51,122 bases of DNA, from assembly GCA_015664885.1 (NCBI GenBank), contig DQPL01000062.1, positions 1 through 51,122 on the forward strand. Reading direction: 5' to 3'. The notes under the pieces are model-generated. The model was not told the origin of the DNA, did no database searches, and was given only the letters and a program-made list of their open reading frames with translations. The stretch comes from Gemmatimonadota bacterium (lineage in GTDB: Bacteria; Gemmatimonadota; Gemmatimonadetes; Longimicrobiales; Gaopeijiaceae). Below, in pieces: positions 40,765 to 48,458 of this stretch. The position numbers and the translations under genes are program-made. Within the stretch, counting starts at the first letter, position 1, and each line of letters starts with the position of its first letter.

Positions 40765-41327
40765 TTAAGCGTTCCCTATGTAGCCCTCGTTCTCCAGGTG
40801 CAGAACCAGACGGTGCACGGCTTCTTCGGAGCTGACCTCCCTCGTGTCGATCACGACCTCGGCGTCGGTGGGCTCCTCGTAGGGATCGGATATGCCGGTG
40901 AACCCCTCGATGATGCCCGCCCGAGTCTTTGCGTAAAGGTCTTTGCGGTCCCGTTGCTCGCAAACGTCCAGCGGTGTGCGACGTGTACCAGACTGAAGCC
41001 GCCGCCAGACTCGACCAAGGCGCGCACCTCCCGCTGCGTCGCCCCGTACGGCGCGATCGGCGCACACAAGGCGATGCCGCCGTTCTTCGTGACCTCGCTG
41101 GCCACGAAGCCCGCGAGAGGCGAGAAGGCCCCGTTCAGCAGCAGCTCGAGGTCGCAGATCTGGCGCTCGGTGAGGTCCCAGGACGGCCAATCCCGCGAGG
41201 ACTCTTTTAGCTCCTGGGCGCGGCCGTCGGACACAATGAGGTTGTGCAGCACGCCGCCGTGGGGCGTGATCAGATTGGCATCAGGGGCCGATGCGTGGGG
41301 TGGATGCGGGGAGAGTCGAGCGAGCAA
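40765..41327 (-). pseudogene. Collapsed sulfate adenylyltransferase-APS kinase (Sat-CysC) gene
   Basis: The first frame (from 41327) begins like the N-terminal domain of bifunctional ATP sulfurylase ('LIVSDGRAQELKESSRDWPS', 'LLLNGAFSPLAGF'). At about 41105 it jumps in frame to the end of the APS kinase domain ('VASEVTKNGGIALCAPIAPY', 'ALVESGGGFSLVHVA'). The residues GF are shared by both parents at the join, suggesting microhomology deletion of over 1 kb. At about 40977 one base is missing; the sequence continues in another frame as 'PLDVCEQRDRKDLYAKTRAG', 'FTGISDPYEEPTDAEVVIDT' and 'LHLENEGYIGNA' to TAA 40765-40767. No activity is possible. Confidence 0.88.
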
Positions 41328-41390
41328 GGTAGCTACGGCGCGGAGCTGGAGGCTAGACGTATCGCGACCGACCGTCCAGCCGTGAGATCG

Positions 41391-42287
41391 CTACCGGCCC
41401 TCGCTCACCTCGTCGAACACGTTCTGAAGTCGGACCGGCGCGAGCGGCCAGTCCAGATCGGCGGTTTCGACCCTAGAGGCGATGTCGTCGCGGGTCGCGC
41501 CCGCCGCGACTTCAGCGCGCACGCGATCGATGACGGTCTCGAGCTTGCTGCGGAAGACCCTGATGTCGTCCTTGCTCAGGACCGGGCCGTGCCCCGGGAT
41601 CACCGTATCGAAGTCGAGCGCTAGCAGACCGGTCAGCGTGGCCGGCCATTCGAGCACGCTGCCCCCGTTGCCGAAGTCCCAGAACGGAGACAGGGTGCTG
41701 CCGTCCAACCGTTCGCCGAAGACGAAGAGATCGCCGGTGTGCACCGCGCGCAGGTCGGGGAAGTAGACCACGGCATCCCCGTTGGTATGGCCGCGCCCAA
41801 AGTGGTGCATCTGGACTTCGGCATCGCCCAGAAATACCGCGGTTTCGTCCGCGAAGATGACGCGCGGCGCCCCGGCCAGGTTGTTTCGGATGATGTTCGC
41901 GCGGGCGTTTTTGTGTGCGATCACCTCCGCTGACTGCATGAAGTCGGGATTGCTGCCGGCGTGGTCCCCGTGGTGATGGGTGTTGAGCACGTACTTGATG
42001 GGCTGGTCGGTGACGCTGCGAACCTGCTCGGTGATGAAGTCGAAGCTGTAGGGGAACTTGTCGTCGACGATGATGACGCCGTCGCCGGTCACCCGCACCG
42101 CGACGTTGCCACCCGACTGCCCACCGTCGAAGCCAGGAATGACGTAGAGGCCGTCCATGATTTCGCGAATCTGCAGCCGCGCCTCCTGCTCGGGCGAGAG
42201 CACGGGGCGTTGCTGACCTGCGACTACCGTAAGCCACGAACCGAGGCCGACGATCGTCAGCCATCCGACTATCTGCCAGGTGCGCAT
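41391..42287 (-). CDS. Exported metallo-beta-lactamase-fold hydrolase
   Basis: 298 residues with a signal anchor ending 'TVVAGQ'. MBL motifs: 'NTHHHGDHAGSNPDF' (His104, His106, Asp108, His109), 'GRGHTNGDAVVYFP' (His167), 'VHTGDLF' (Asp186) and 'IPGHGPVL' (His233). All ligands for a binuclear zinc site are present. The pattern resembles the SoxH/quinoprotein-relay-related and class B-like periplasmic hydrolases; the substrate is unknown. It follows the dienelactone hydrolase gene after 25 bases on the same strand and is probably cotranscribed. Confidence 0.9.
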   Translation of the reverse strand: MRTWQIVGWLTIVGLGSWLTVVAGQQRPVLSPEQEARLQIREIMDGLYVIPGFDGGQSGGNVAVRVTGDGVIIVDDKFPYSFDFITEQVRSVTDQPIKYVLNTHHHGDHAGSNPDFMQSAEVIAHKNARANIIRNNLAGAPRVIFADETAVFLGDAEVQMHHFGRGHTNGDAVVYFPDLRAVHTGDLFVFGERLDGSTLSPFWDFGNGGSVLEWPATLTGLLALDFDTVIPGHGPVLSKDDIRVFRSKLETVIDRVRAEVAAGATRDDIASRVETADLDWPLAPVRLQNVFDEVSEGR

Positions 42288-42312
42288 CTGGGTACCTCGC
42301 TAGGGAATCAGC

Positions 42313-43203
42313 TCAGCGTAGGTGCTGATCGAAAAAGGCGATCGTGCGCTCCTGCGCGAGCGTGGCCGCGTCCTCATCGAACCGGGGCGTAGTGTCGTTG
42401 TGGAATCCGTGGTTCACGCCTTCATACATGTGCATCGTGTACGCCTTCCCGGACGCATCGAGCGCCTCCTGATAGCCAGGCCACCGCCCGTTGATTCGTT
42501 CGTCCAGTCCGGCGTAGTGGATGAGTAGGGGAGCCTGGATTTGCGCCACACTCTCGGACGCGGGAGCCGAACCGTAGAAGGGGGCGCCTGCTCCGAGGTT
42601 CGGCAGACGCACCGCCAGCTGATTGACCACGCCACCGCCGTAGCAGAACCCCACGGCTCCAACGCGGCCGGTAGAAGTGGAGTGCGTACGAAGGAACTCG
42701 AATGCGGCGACCCAATCTTCCATCATCACGTCGCGGTCCATCTGGCGCTGCATCGCGCGACCGTCGTCGTCGTTTCCGGGGTAGCCGCCGAGCGGCGTCA
42801 GCGCGTCAGGACCCAGCGCGACGAAGTCGGCCGCGGCGAAGCGCCGTACGACGTCCTCGATGTACGGATTTAGGCCACGGTTTTCGTGGATGACCAGGAC
42901 AGCCGGCTTAGGCCCCGTAGCCCCTTCCGGCTCGGCCATGTAACCACGCATTGTGCCGGAACCGTTGGGCGATGCGTATTCCACGTACTCAGCCCGAATA
43001 CGCTCGTCCGCCTCCGGGACCTGTGCGGCCCACGCGTATTGCGGCTGCAGCGCATCGAGCACCGCCACCGCTGCGGTTCCGCCCCCGACCACCTTCGCGG
43101 TGCCTTCTAGGAAGGAGCGGCGATCGATGAACCCGTGTATGTACCCGTCGAAGAGGGCCAACACCTCTTTCGGGAAATCACTCGCCTTCTTTCTCTCAGC
43201 CAT
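42313..43203 (-). CDS. Tat-exported dienelactone hydrolase family protein
   Basis: 296 residues from ATG 43203, preceded by GAGGGGG; ATG 43248 in frame has no RBS. A Tat-like segment 'DRRSFLEGTAKVVGGG' (28-42) lies after a 27-residue lead. The DLH domain has Cys187 in 'GFCYGGG', Asp234 in 'AGLDERING', His265 in 'NHGFHND', and the activating Glu107 in 'VIHENRGL'. The Cys-Asp-His triad is complete. Dienelactone hydrolases open lactones from aromatic degradation, but exported members often act on other esters. First gene of a two-gene unit with the MBL hydrolase. Confidence 0.9.
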   Translation of the reverse strand: MAERKKASDFPKEVLALFDGYIHGFIDRRSFLEGTAKVVGGGTAAVAVLDALQPQYAWAAQVPEADERIRAEYVEYASPNGSGTMRGYMAEPEGATGPKPAVLVIHENRGLNPYIEDVVRRFAAADFVALGPDALTPLGGYPGNDDDGRAMQRQMDRDVMMEDWVAAFEFLRTHSTSTGRVGAVGFCYGGGVVNQLAVRLPNLGAGAPFYGSAPASESVAQIQAPLLIHYAGLDERINGRWPGYQEALDASGKAYTMHMYEGVNHGFHNDTTPRFDEDAATLAQERTIAFFDQHLR

Positions 43204-43377
43204 TTCTTGCCCCCTCGAGTTCTCGGCGTCCGTACCGCGGTTCCGCATCTACGGGTGTCATTATCCGATGCCGAGACTCCGATGCGCAAGCGAGCTCAGT
43301 TACCGCGGTAACTGCGGAGGCCTTCGGGCGCGGGGAGCGCTGCGGGGACCGTAGCGCAATGGCTCGGCCGCGCGACC

Positions 43378-43752
43378 GCCCTTGGAATCGGCGACTTCTA
43401 CACGGGGAAGCTCGACCGGCTCACGGGACGGGTGAGTTGGAAGCCCTCGGCGACATTCTCCTTGACTCTGAGCGGTACCCGAAACAGCGGCCGACTTCCT
43501 CAGAGCGACTTTCTCCAGGAACTCGTCGGCGCCCGCGTCGAGGTGAACGCCTCCCCGGATCTGCAGCTGAATGCGTTCGTGCAGTACGACAACGAGTCGG
43601 GCACGGTGGACGCGCACACGAGGCTCCGGTGGACGTTCGACCGCGGGGCGACGTCTTTCTCGTGCATAACCACAACTTGCGTGATGTCGGGGATCGGTGG
43701 CTCAAGGAGTCCAATCAATTCCTGATCAAGGTCCAATACGCCATCGTGTCAG
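43378..43752 (+). pseudogene. DUF5916-type outer-membrane barrel remnant with frameshift
   Basis: The first frame (about 43378-43650) reads 'ALGIGDFYTGKLDR', 'GRVSWKPSATFSLTLSGTRN', 'VEVNASPDLQLNAFVQYDN' and 'TRLRWTFDR', which are the alternating beta-strands at the end of DUF5916 proteins. Near 43650 one base has been lost; the reading continues in another frame as 'RGDVFLVHNHNLRDVGDRWL' and 'KESNQFLIKVQYAI', the family's usual last strands. The N-terminal two thirds (carbohydrate-binding CBM9-like domain) are absent. A dead fragment on the plus strand between the DLH gene and the DUF1330 gene. Confidence 0.72.
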
Positions 43753-43894
43753 GTACGTCCCTCAGGTTGTCAGGGGCTCGCTGTTGCGCCAAGATCGCCT
43801 CGCGTTTTCCGAGTGAATCACACAGTCGCGCGAGCGACTGTCGGCGCTCGATCGGACATCAGGCTGAGAATCACCCACACAACGGAGTGGACCC

Positions 43895-44311
43895 ATGGTG
43901 TATCTGATCGCGATCATCGAGGTGACGAATGATGAGTGGATTCCGGACTACGCAGGAAACGTCCACGACATCGTTCATAAGCACGGGGGCAAATACTTGT
44001 CACGTAGCGGCAACATCACGACTGTCGAAGGGGAAGCGACGGCGGCCAACTTGATTGCCCTCCTGCAGTTCCCGTCCATGGAAGCAGTCGAAGCGTTTGC
44101 GAGCGACCCCGAATACGCTCCGTATGGCGAGGCCCCAGTTAGGATTTGCGCTCCAGGCTCTCGAGCGCATCGGACCATCGGATCATATCTCGTCTTCCGC
44201 TCGGTGAGAGCTCGTAGTGCCCAGTCTTCACTCGCTCGAACCACCCGTAGTGATTGTCTCGAAGGATGGGTCCGGCTCGGGAGACTTCGGCACGCTCGCG
44301 GATCACGCTGA
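43895..44311 (+). CDS. DUF1330-like protein with replaced C-terminus
   Basis: 138 residues. The first 85 match DUF1330, a small dimeric alpha-beta barrel: 'YLIAIIEVTNDEWIPDYAG', 'HKHGGKYLSRSGNITTVEGE' and 'QFPSMEAVEAFASDPEYAPY'. Family proteins end soon after this point with an arginine and a short hydrophobic strand. Here the frame runs on for about 50 residues through the convergent DUF2161 gene, overlapping it by 173 bases, which gives an Arg/Ser-rich tail typical of antisense sequence. The gene probably lost its natural 3' end when the DUF2161 gene arrived. ATG context is weak. Confidence 0.7.
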   Translation: MVYLIAIIEVTNDEWIPDYAGNVHDIVHKHGGKYLSRSGNITTVEGEATAANLIALLQFPSMEAVEAFASDPEYAPYGEAPVRICAPGSRAHRTIGSYLVFRSVRARSAQSSLARTTRSDCLEGWVRLGRLRHARGSR

Positions 44312-44825
44312 CCTTCAGTACGCGCTCATTGGTCAATTCTCGTGCGCACCGCACCGCGTCCTGCCGATAAGCGGTCAGCCGTTGACGCGAGGTAGAGCCT
44401 CCGGTCTCCGGATCGCCAACTCGTTCGGCGAACTCCCTGAGCAAGCGCGTGCGGCGTCCCGTGTCTAGCCTCGGTCGGTACGGGGCGGGATCCAAGACCG
44501 CAACGACGCTGCCGCTTGCCGAAACAGTGAGCAGGCCCAGGCCCAAGCGCCGAAGAAGGCTCGTCACTTGCTTCCGTCGCGAACGCCACGACGCGCTGTG
44601 GCCTTTTCCGATACGGAACGCGACATAGACCGCGTCCGAAACCCGGAGTCGGTCGACTGCCTGGAGGAGGAGCGCGAGGTTCAGCCGCTCTTTCAACTCG
44701 ACTACGACTGGGCCCTCGTCTCCTCGCACTGCCACGATGTCACATGCGCCGATCTCGCCCTTCACCGCGTAGCCCTGAGATTCCAGGAACTGTTTGATCG
44801 GGCCGTAAAGGTCGACTTCAGCCAT
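44139..44825 (-). CDS. DUF2161 putative PD-(D/E)xK nuclease-fold protein
   Basis: 228 residues. DUF2161 start: 'DLYGPIKQFLESQGYAVKGE' then 'CDIVAVRGDEGPVVVELK', where the Glu in the GE turn, Asp28 of 'CDIV' and 'ELK' form the PD-(D/E)xK-type site, followed by 'NLALLLQAVDRLRVSDAVYV'. The C-terminal half is helical, with 'QRLTAYRQDAVRCARELTNE' and a winged-helix-like 'HYGWFERVKTGHYELSPSGR'. Nuclease activity is predicted by fold only. There is no restriction or toxin partner next to it. It overlaps the DUF1330 gene tail to tail. Confidence 0.88.
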   Translation of the reverse strand: MAEVDLYGPIKQFLESQGYAVKGEIGACDIVAVRGDEGPVVVELKERLNLALLLQAVDRLRVSDAVYVAFRIGKGHSASWRSRRKQVTSLLRRLGLGLLTVSASGSVVAVLDPAPYRPRLDTGRRTRLLREFAERVGDPETGGSTSRQRLTAYRQDAVRCARELTNERVLKVSVIRERAEVSRAGPILRDNHYGWFERVKTGHYELSPSGRRDMIRWSDALESLERKS

Positions 44826-44945
44826 TCACTGCCATTGAGCCGCTCTCTCCTCTCTCAGCGCACGGGCCCCCGCCCGCACACGCTGACGCAGGATTCTACC
44901 TCGCCGGGAACGGTGATGGCCAGTTTGCAGGCGGGGCGCTGGGAG

Positions 44946-44981
44946 GCCCCATGGAGGGATCGTGATGTCCCTCCATGGGGC
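44946..44981. repeat. 14-bp perfect hairpin
   Basis: The arms 'GCCCCATGGAGGGA' (44946-44959) and 'TCCCTCCATGGGGC' (44968-44981) are exact reverse complements around an 8-base loop. There is no T-run on either side, so it is not a standard Rho-independent terminator, though it lies downstream of the minus-strand genes at 45024-45837 and could stabilise or end that transcript. The rest of the gap 44826-45023 holds nothing recognisable. Confidence 0.65.
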
Positions 44982-45023
44982 TAATGGCCACCCAGGCCAA
45001 ACTGATCTTGATGCCGTACCTGG

Positions 45024-45194
45024 CTATTCGTCATCCATCCCGATTTCCAATTCCGGGTCGCAGGAATAGTCGTGGTTGCCGACCTGGAAAGTGACCGGAT
45101 ATTTGATGCTCGTGTGTTGCCCGTGGAGGCTCGCCGGAATGGTTGCGACGTAGGTTCGATCGTCATTTTGTGGCGCTTTGGACGAATCCGACAC
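45024..45194 (-). CDS. Small acidic protein, 56 residues
   Basis: GTG 45194 is preceded by a perfect AGGAGG (45200-45205) at 5-base spacing. The product starts 'MSDSSKAPQNDDRTYVATIP', contains 'SIKYPVTFQVGNHDYSCD' and ends 'PELEIGMDDE'. It is acidic at both ends with a central beta-like stretch and one Cys; no signal peptide. I do not recognise the family. Codons look ordinary for the window, unlike the arginine-rich shadow frames on both strands at this place, which supports this frame. It lies 100 bases after the GNAT gene on the same strand. Confidence 0.55.
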   Translation of the reverse strand: MSDSSKAPQNDDRTYVATIPASLHGQHTSIKYPVTFQVGNHDYSCDPELEIGMDDE

Positions 45195-45294
45195 TTCCAC
45201 CTCCTGAGCGGCAGTTCAGGGCACATCTTCTGGCTTCAGCAGAGAAAGCGCCAGAGGTCGATCAGATTGTGAACGTGGAGGCCGAAGCGCCACT

Positions 45295-45837
45295 TCAGCC
45301 GTGATGTCGGTCCGACTCTAGCACCGCGTATAAAACCAGATCTTCCAGCTCGTCATCCTTGAGCACGTGCTCTCGACGGACGGCCTCCAGCGTCATGCCC
45401 AGCTTCTCCATCACCCGCCCCGAGGCCGGATTCCGCGCGAAGTGTCCAGCTTGGATTCGGTTCAGGCCCAACTCGTCGAAGCCGAACCTCATCACGGCCT
45501 CGGCAGCCTCCGTCGCGTAGCCTCGGTTCCAGAACGGGACTCCGATCCAGTATCCGAGCTCGGCGCGTAGGTGCTCCAGCTTCAGATGGAGTCCGACCGC
45601 GCCCACCAGCCCATCTGTTTCTGTGGTGACCGCCAGGATCAGCGCCGTCCTCTCAGCCCAGTTGCTTGCATGCCCCTCGATCCAGGCCTCGGCCATGCCG
45701 CCCTCGTAGGGGTGCGGGATGGTCAGCGTGGTCGACGCCACCTCGCGATCGCCGGCCAAGCGCTGGACGGTCGGCGCGTCGTCTGCACTGAACGCACGCA
45801 GCACTAGGCGTTCCGTTCTCAGCCTGGGCGTGGACAT
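45295..45837 (-). CDS. GNAT-family N-acetyltransferase (RimJ/RimL type)
   Basis: 180 residues, single domain: 'LRTERLVLRAFSADDAPTVQ' at the start, 'GAVGLHLKLEHLRAELGYWI' for the central strands, 'FWNRGYATEAAEAVMRFGF' for the acetyl-CoA pyrophosphate loop, and 'LGLNRIQAGHFARNPASGRV' then 'MEKLGMTLEAVRREHVLKD'. The type acetylates protein N-termini or small amines in the cytoplasm; the substrate is unknown. The start lies 3 bases after the stop of the copper monooxygenase gene, so both are on one transcript. Confidence 0.92.
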   Translation of the reverse strand: MSTPRLRTERLVLRAFSADDAPTVQRLAGDREVASTTLTIPHPYEGGMAEAWIEGHASNWAERTALILAVTTETDGLVGAVGLHLKLEHLRAELGYWIGVPFWNRGYATEAAEAVMRFGFDELGLNRIQAGHFARNPASGRVMEKLGMTLEAVRREHVLKDDELEDLVLYAVLESDRHHG

Positions 45838-45840
45838 CCA

Positions 45841-47214
45841 TCAATCCACGTAGTATGCGCCGAAGAGAATCATCATTTCGTCAACGCTGAGCAGGCCAAA
45901 GCGAAGAGTCCTATTCGTCGTGTTGTTGTAGGTAGCCTCCAGCCTCAATCCCTGACCTGGTTCCAGGATTAACGGCGGATCCAGTTCGAGAATGGGTGGG
46001 TGCTCCCAGTCATACGCGATGTAGACCAGCTCGCCGCTGCGCGAGCCGCCATCGATGAACGCCTTGAACTCGGTCATGTGCTCATGAGCGTGCGAAAAGA
46101 GCTGGAAGATGTGAATGCGCTCGTCTGTTCGAAACGTCCTTGTTACGGTGGTGACCGCGTTCGGGGGCAGGCTGAAGTCCAGATTGTTCATGTTGAGCAG
46201 CTCGGCCACGTGCTCGACCTCCCGGCTCTCGATCGTGTGCAGATTGACGTAGTTCTCGCCCTGCGTGACCTCGCCTGTGCGATTGATGCTGTGCGCGTTC
46301 AAGTCGAAGCCGCTGTTGCTCGGGATGCGCAGGGCGACACCGGGCGGGAAGTGATAGTTCATCAAAGGCCACTGCGTGCCAGTCACGAATTCGTGGTACT
46401 GGGTAACCAACAGGTTGAGCAGGTTGGTGCTGCCGCTGGGGTCTCGTATGTCCCGAAAGACGTTCGGCTCCGGCATGAGAACCGCTGGCACGTCATCGGA
46501 AAATCCGTACAGAATCAGGTGATGGCTGCCGGAGCGCATCGCGATATCGACCCGGTTGACGAAGAGTTCCTCGTCGTTGTCGAGCGGTTGGTAGTAGTAG
46601 AACTCCCTCTCGAAATTCGGCGCGACGTCGTACGGACCGAGGTGCAATTGGATACCCAGGGCGGGCACCGGCGGCGCTTCAAATTCTGGCGGCTCGTAGC
46701 GCTCCGTATTGTTGAGCAGCGCTTGATCGGCTACGTGCTCGGTCTCGGGCGCGCCGGCCAGAATCCATTGCAGAACGTATTCCAACTCCCCGTTGGTCAG
46801 GGGCGGCTTCCCTAGGGGCATCAAAGCGCCGTAGCCGGCGTGGTCGAAATAGTGCAACTGATTGGGAGCGTTGATCTTCTCCCATAAGAAGCTCTTGTCT
46901 ACGCTCGCCAAGCCCTCTGTTCCGACCAGGAAGAGACCGTCGGTGCGAGCCGCAGCGTTGTGGGGTGCACGGTTCACCAGCTGGCTGTACGCGACGTCCG
47001 GCGTCAGGATCAAGCCCGATTGCCGGGCGAAGGATGACCCCGCGACGTGACATTCGACACAGTTGGTACTCAGGATGGTCGCCTGAATGACGTCCCAGGT
47101 GGAGTTCAGATCACTGGATGGTGACTCGGGTTCGGTAGCATTCGAGCTGTCCCCGCATCCCCAGGCGATCGCACAGGTCAGCGATGCGAGCAAAGCCGTA
47201 CGAATGGCCTTCAT
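45841..47214 (-). CDS. Heme c plus PHM-type copper monooxygenase-like lipoprotein
   Basis: 457 residues. The N-terminal signal ends 'AIAWGC' (Cys20), a likely though imperfect lipobox. The cytochrome part has 'CVECH' (Cys52, Cys55, His56) with the later 'ALMPLGKPPLTNGELEYVLQ' that supplies the distal Met. The C-terminal part resembles copper type II ascorbate-dependent monooxygenases: 'SGSHHLILYG' (His231-His232) and 'LNAHSINRTG' (His308) for one copper; 'LFSHAHEHMTEF' (His375, His377) and 'LLSVDEMM' (Met447 or Met448) for the other. It could hydroxylate or oxidise a substrate at the cell surface using electrons from the heme. Divergent from PDLQGNW paralog C. Confidence 0.85.
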   Translation of the reverse strand: MKAIRTALLASLTCAIAWGCGDSSNATEPESPSSDLNSTWDVIQATILSTNCVECHVAGSSFARQSGLILTPDVAYSQLVNRAPHNAAARTDGLFLVGTEGLASVDKSFLWEKINAPNQLHYFDHAGYGALMPLGKPPLTNGELEYVLQWILAGAPETEHVADQALLNNTERYEPPEFEAPPVPALGIQLHLGPYDVAPNFEREFYYYQPLDNDEELFVNRVDIAMRSGSHHLILYGFSDDVPAVLMPEPNVFRDIRDPSGSTNLLNLLVTQYHEFVTGTQWPLMNYHFPPGVALRIPSNSGFDLNAHSINRTGEVTQGENYVNLHTIESREVEHVAELLNMNNLDFSLPPNAVTTVTRTFRTDERIHIFQLFSHAHEHMTEFKAFIDGGSRSGELVYIAYDWEHPPILELDPPLILEPGQGLRLEATYNNTTNRTLRFGLLSVDEMMILFGAYYVD

Positions 47215-47365
47215 GGCCTCCTCCTCGGTATCCCAATCATGGCTTCAAGCTCGCAGGATGTGCGCGCGAGCAGGAGGGGAGTCTTGCACTCCACACCCCG
47301 AGCGGCATCTTGGCTGAAGCATCACCGGTCCGAGACAACGGACCGAACCAGCCATAGGGGGAATG

Positions 47366-48433
47366 ATGATCCCACGGGCATCGAAGCTGATCGCGCTCGC
47401 CATCGCCGTCTCGTCGACGGGACTTTTCGCGTCGGTAGCGGCTCAGTCGGTGCCGCGAAACCAACGATGGGATCCCAACTATCAGCCGGGTCGCACCGCT
47501 TGGGGTCATCCGAATCTTCAGGGCGACTGGACCAATGCGACGCTCACGCCGCTCGAGCGCCGGCAAGGTACGGACGCGGTGTACAGCTGGGAGCAGGCTG
47601 ACCGAATCGCAGGTGGCCAATTGGCACGAAACCAGCGCGGCGCGGAGCCGAGTGACCCGAATCGCCCACCGCCTGAACCGGGCAACATCGGCGCATACAA
47701 TACGATTTTCTTCGAGCAGGGTGATGGCCCCGCGATCGTCAACGGTGAGCCCCGGGCCTCGCTCATCACGTTTCCGTCAGACGGTAGGATCCCTGCGCTG
47801 TCGGCGGAAGGTCAGAGACGGAAGCAGGAATACGACGCATTCCGGGCCCGGTTCGGTGACTTCGACCATCCGGAGCTGCGGCCCTTGGTCGAGCGTTGTG
47901 TCGTCTACTACGCGTCGAGTCGTACCGGCACCATGGGACCTCCGATGACGCCCACCGGGGGATACAACAACAACCTCACCATCCTGCAGACACCCGACCA
48001 TGTGTTGATCAGGGCGGAGATGATCCACGACACTCGCATCATCCGACTAGGCGAGCCAAATCGCTTGCCGAAGCACGTTCGTCCCTGGTTTGGCGACTCG
48101 TGGGGTCATTGGGAGGGCAATACGCTCGTGGTCGAGACCACCAACGTGCACCCCGACCAGGGCTACAACGAGTCCTTCGACAAGGTCCCGTACTCCGAGG
48201 ACTACCGCGTGATCGAGCGCTTCACGCAGGTCGACGACGACACGATTCTCTACGAGTTCGAGATCGATGACCCGCGGACGTATAGCGAGCCGTGGGGCGG
48301 GGAGATTCCCTGGGAGAGATTCGACCAGCAGATCCTCGAGTACGCCTGTCACGAAGGCAACTACGCTCTGGGCAACGTGCTGAGCGGCGCGCGCTACCAG
48401 GAGCGCCAGGGCGGGGGAAACGAAGACGAGTAG
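47366..48433 (+). CDS. Exported 'PDLQGNW' family protein, paralog C
   Basis: 355 residues from ATG 47366, chosen because 'MIPRASKLI' aligns with 'MIPRTPKLL' of paralog B; ATG 47363 is one codon upstream and AGGGGGA precedes both. The signal peptide ends 'SVAAQ'. The blocks match paralogs A and B: 'WGHPNLQGDWTNATLTPLER' (PDLQGNW here read as PNLQGDW), 'HPELRPLVERC', 'NNNLTILQTPDHVLIRAEMI', 'GHWEGNTLVVETTNVHPDQG' and 'ACHEGNYALGNVLSGARYQE'. Closest to B by eye. It is followed by a convergent dehydrogenase gene at 48459. Function unknown. Confidence 0.9.
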   Translation: MIPRASKLIALAIAVSSTGLFASVAAQSVPRNQRWDPNYQPGRTAWGHPNLQGDWTNATLTPLERRQGTDAVYSWEQADRIAGGQLARNQRGAEPSDPNRPPPEPGNIGAYNTIFFEQGDGPAIVNGEPRASLITFPSDGRIPALSAEGQRRKQEYDAFRARFGDFDHPELRPLVERCVVYYASSRTGTMGPPMTPTGGYNNNLTILQTPDHVLIRAEMIHDTRIIRLGEPNRLPKHVRPWFGDSWGHWEGNTLVVETTNVHPDQGYNESFDKVPYSEDYRVIERFTQVDDDTILYEFEIDDPRTYSEPWGGEIPWERFDQQILEYACHEGNYALGNVLSGARYQERQGGGNEDE

Positions 48434-48458
48434 ACATGAGCTGCGCCCGGCGGTGTAA

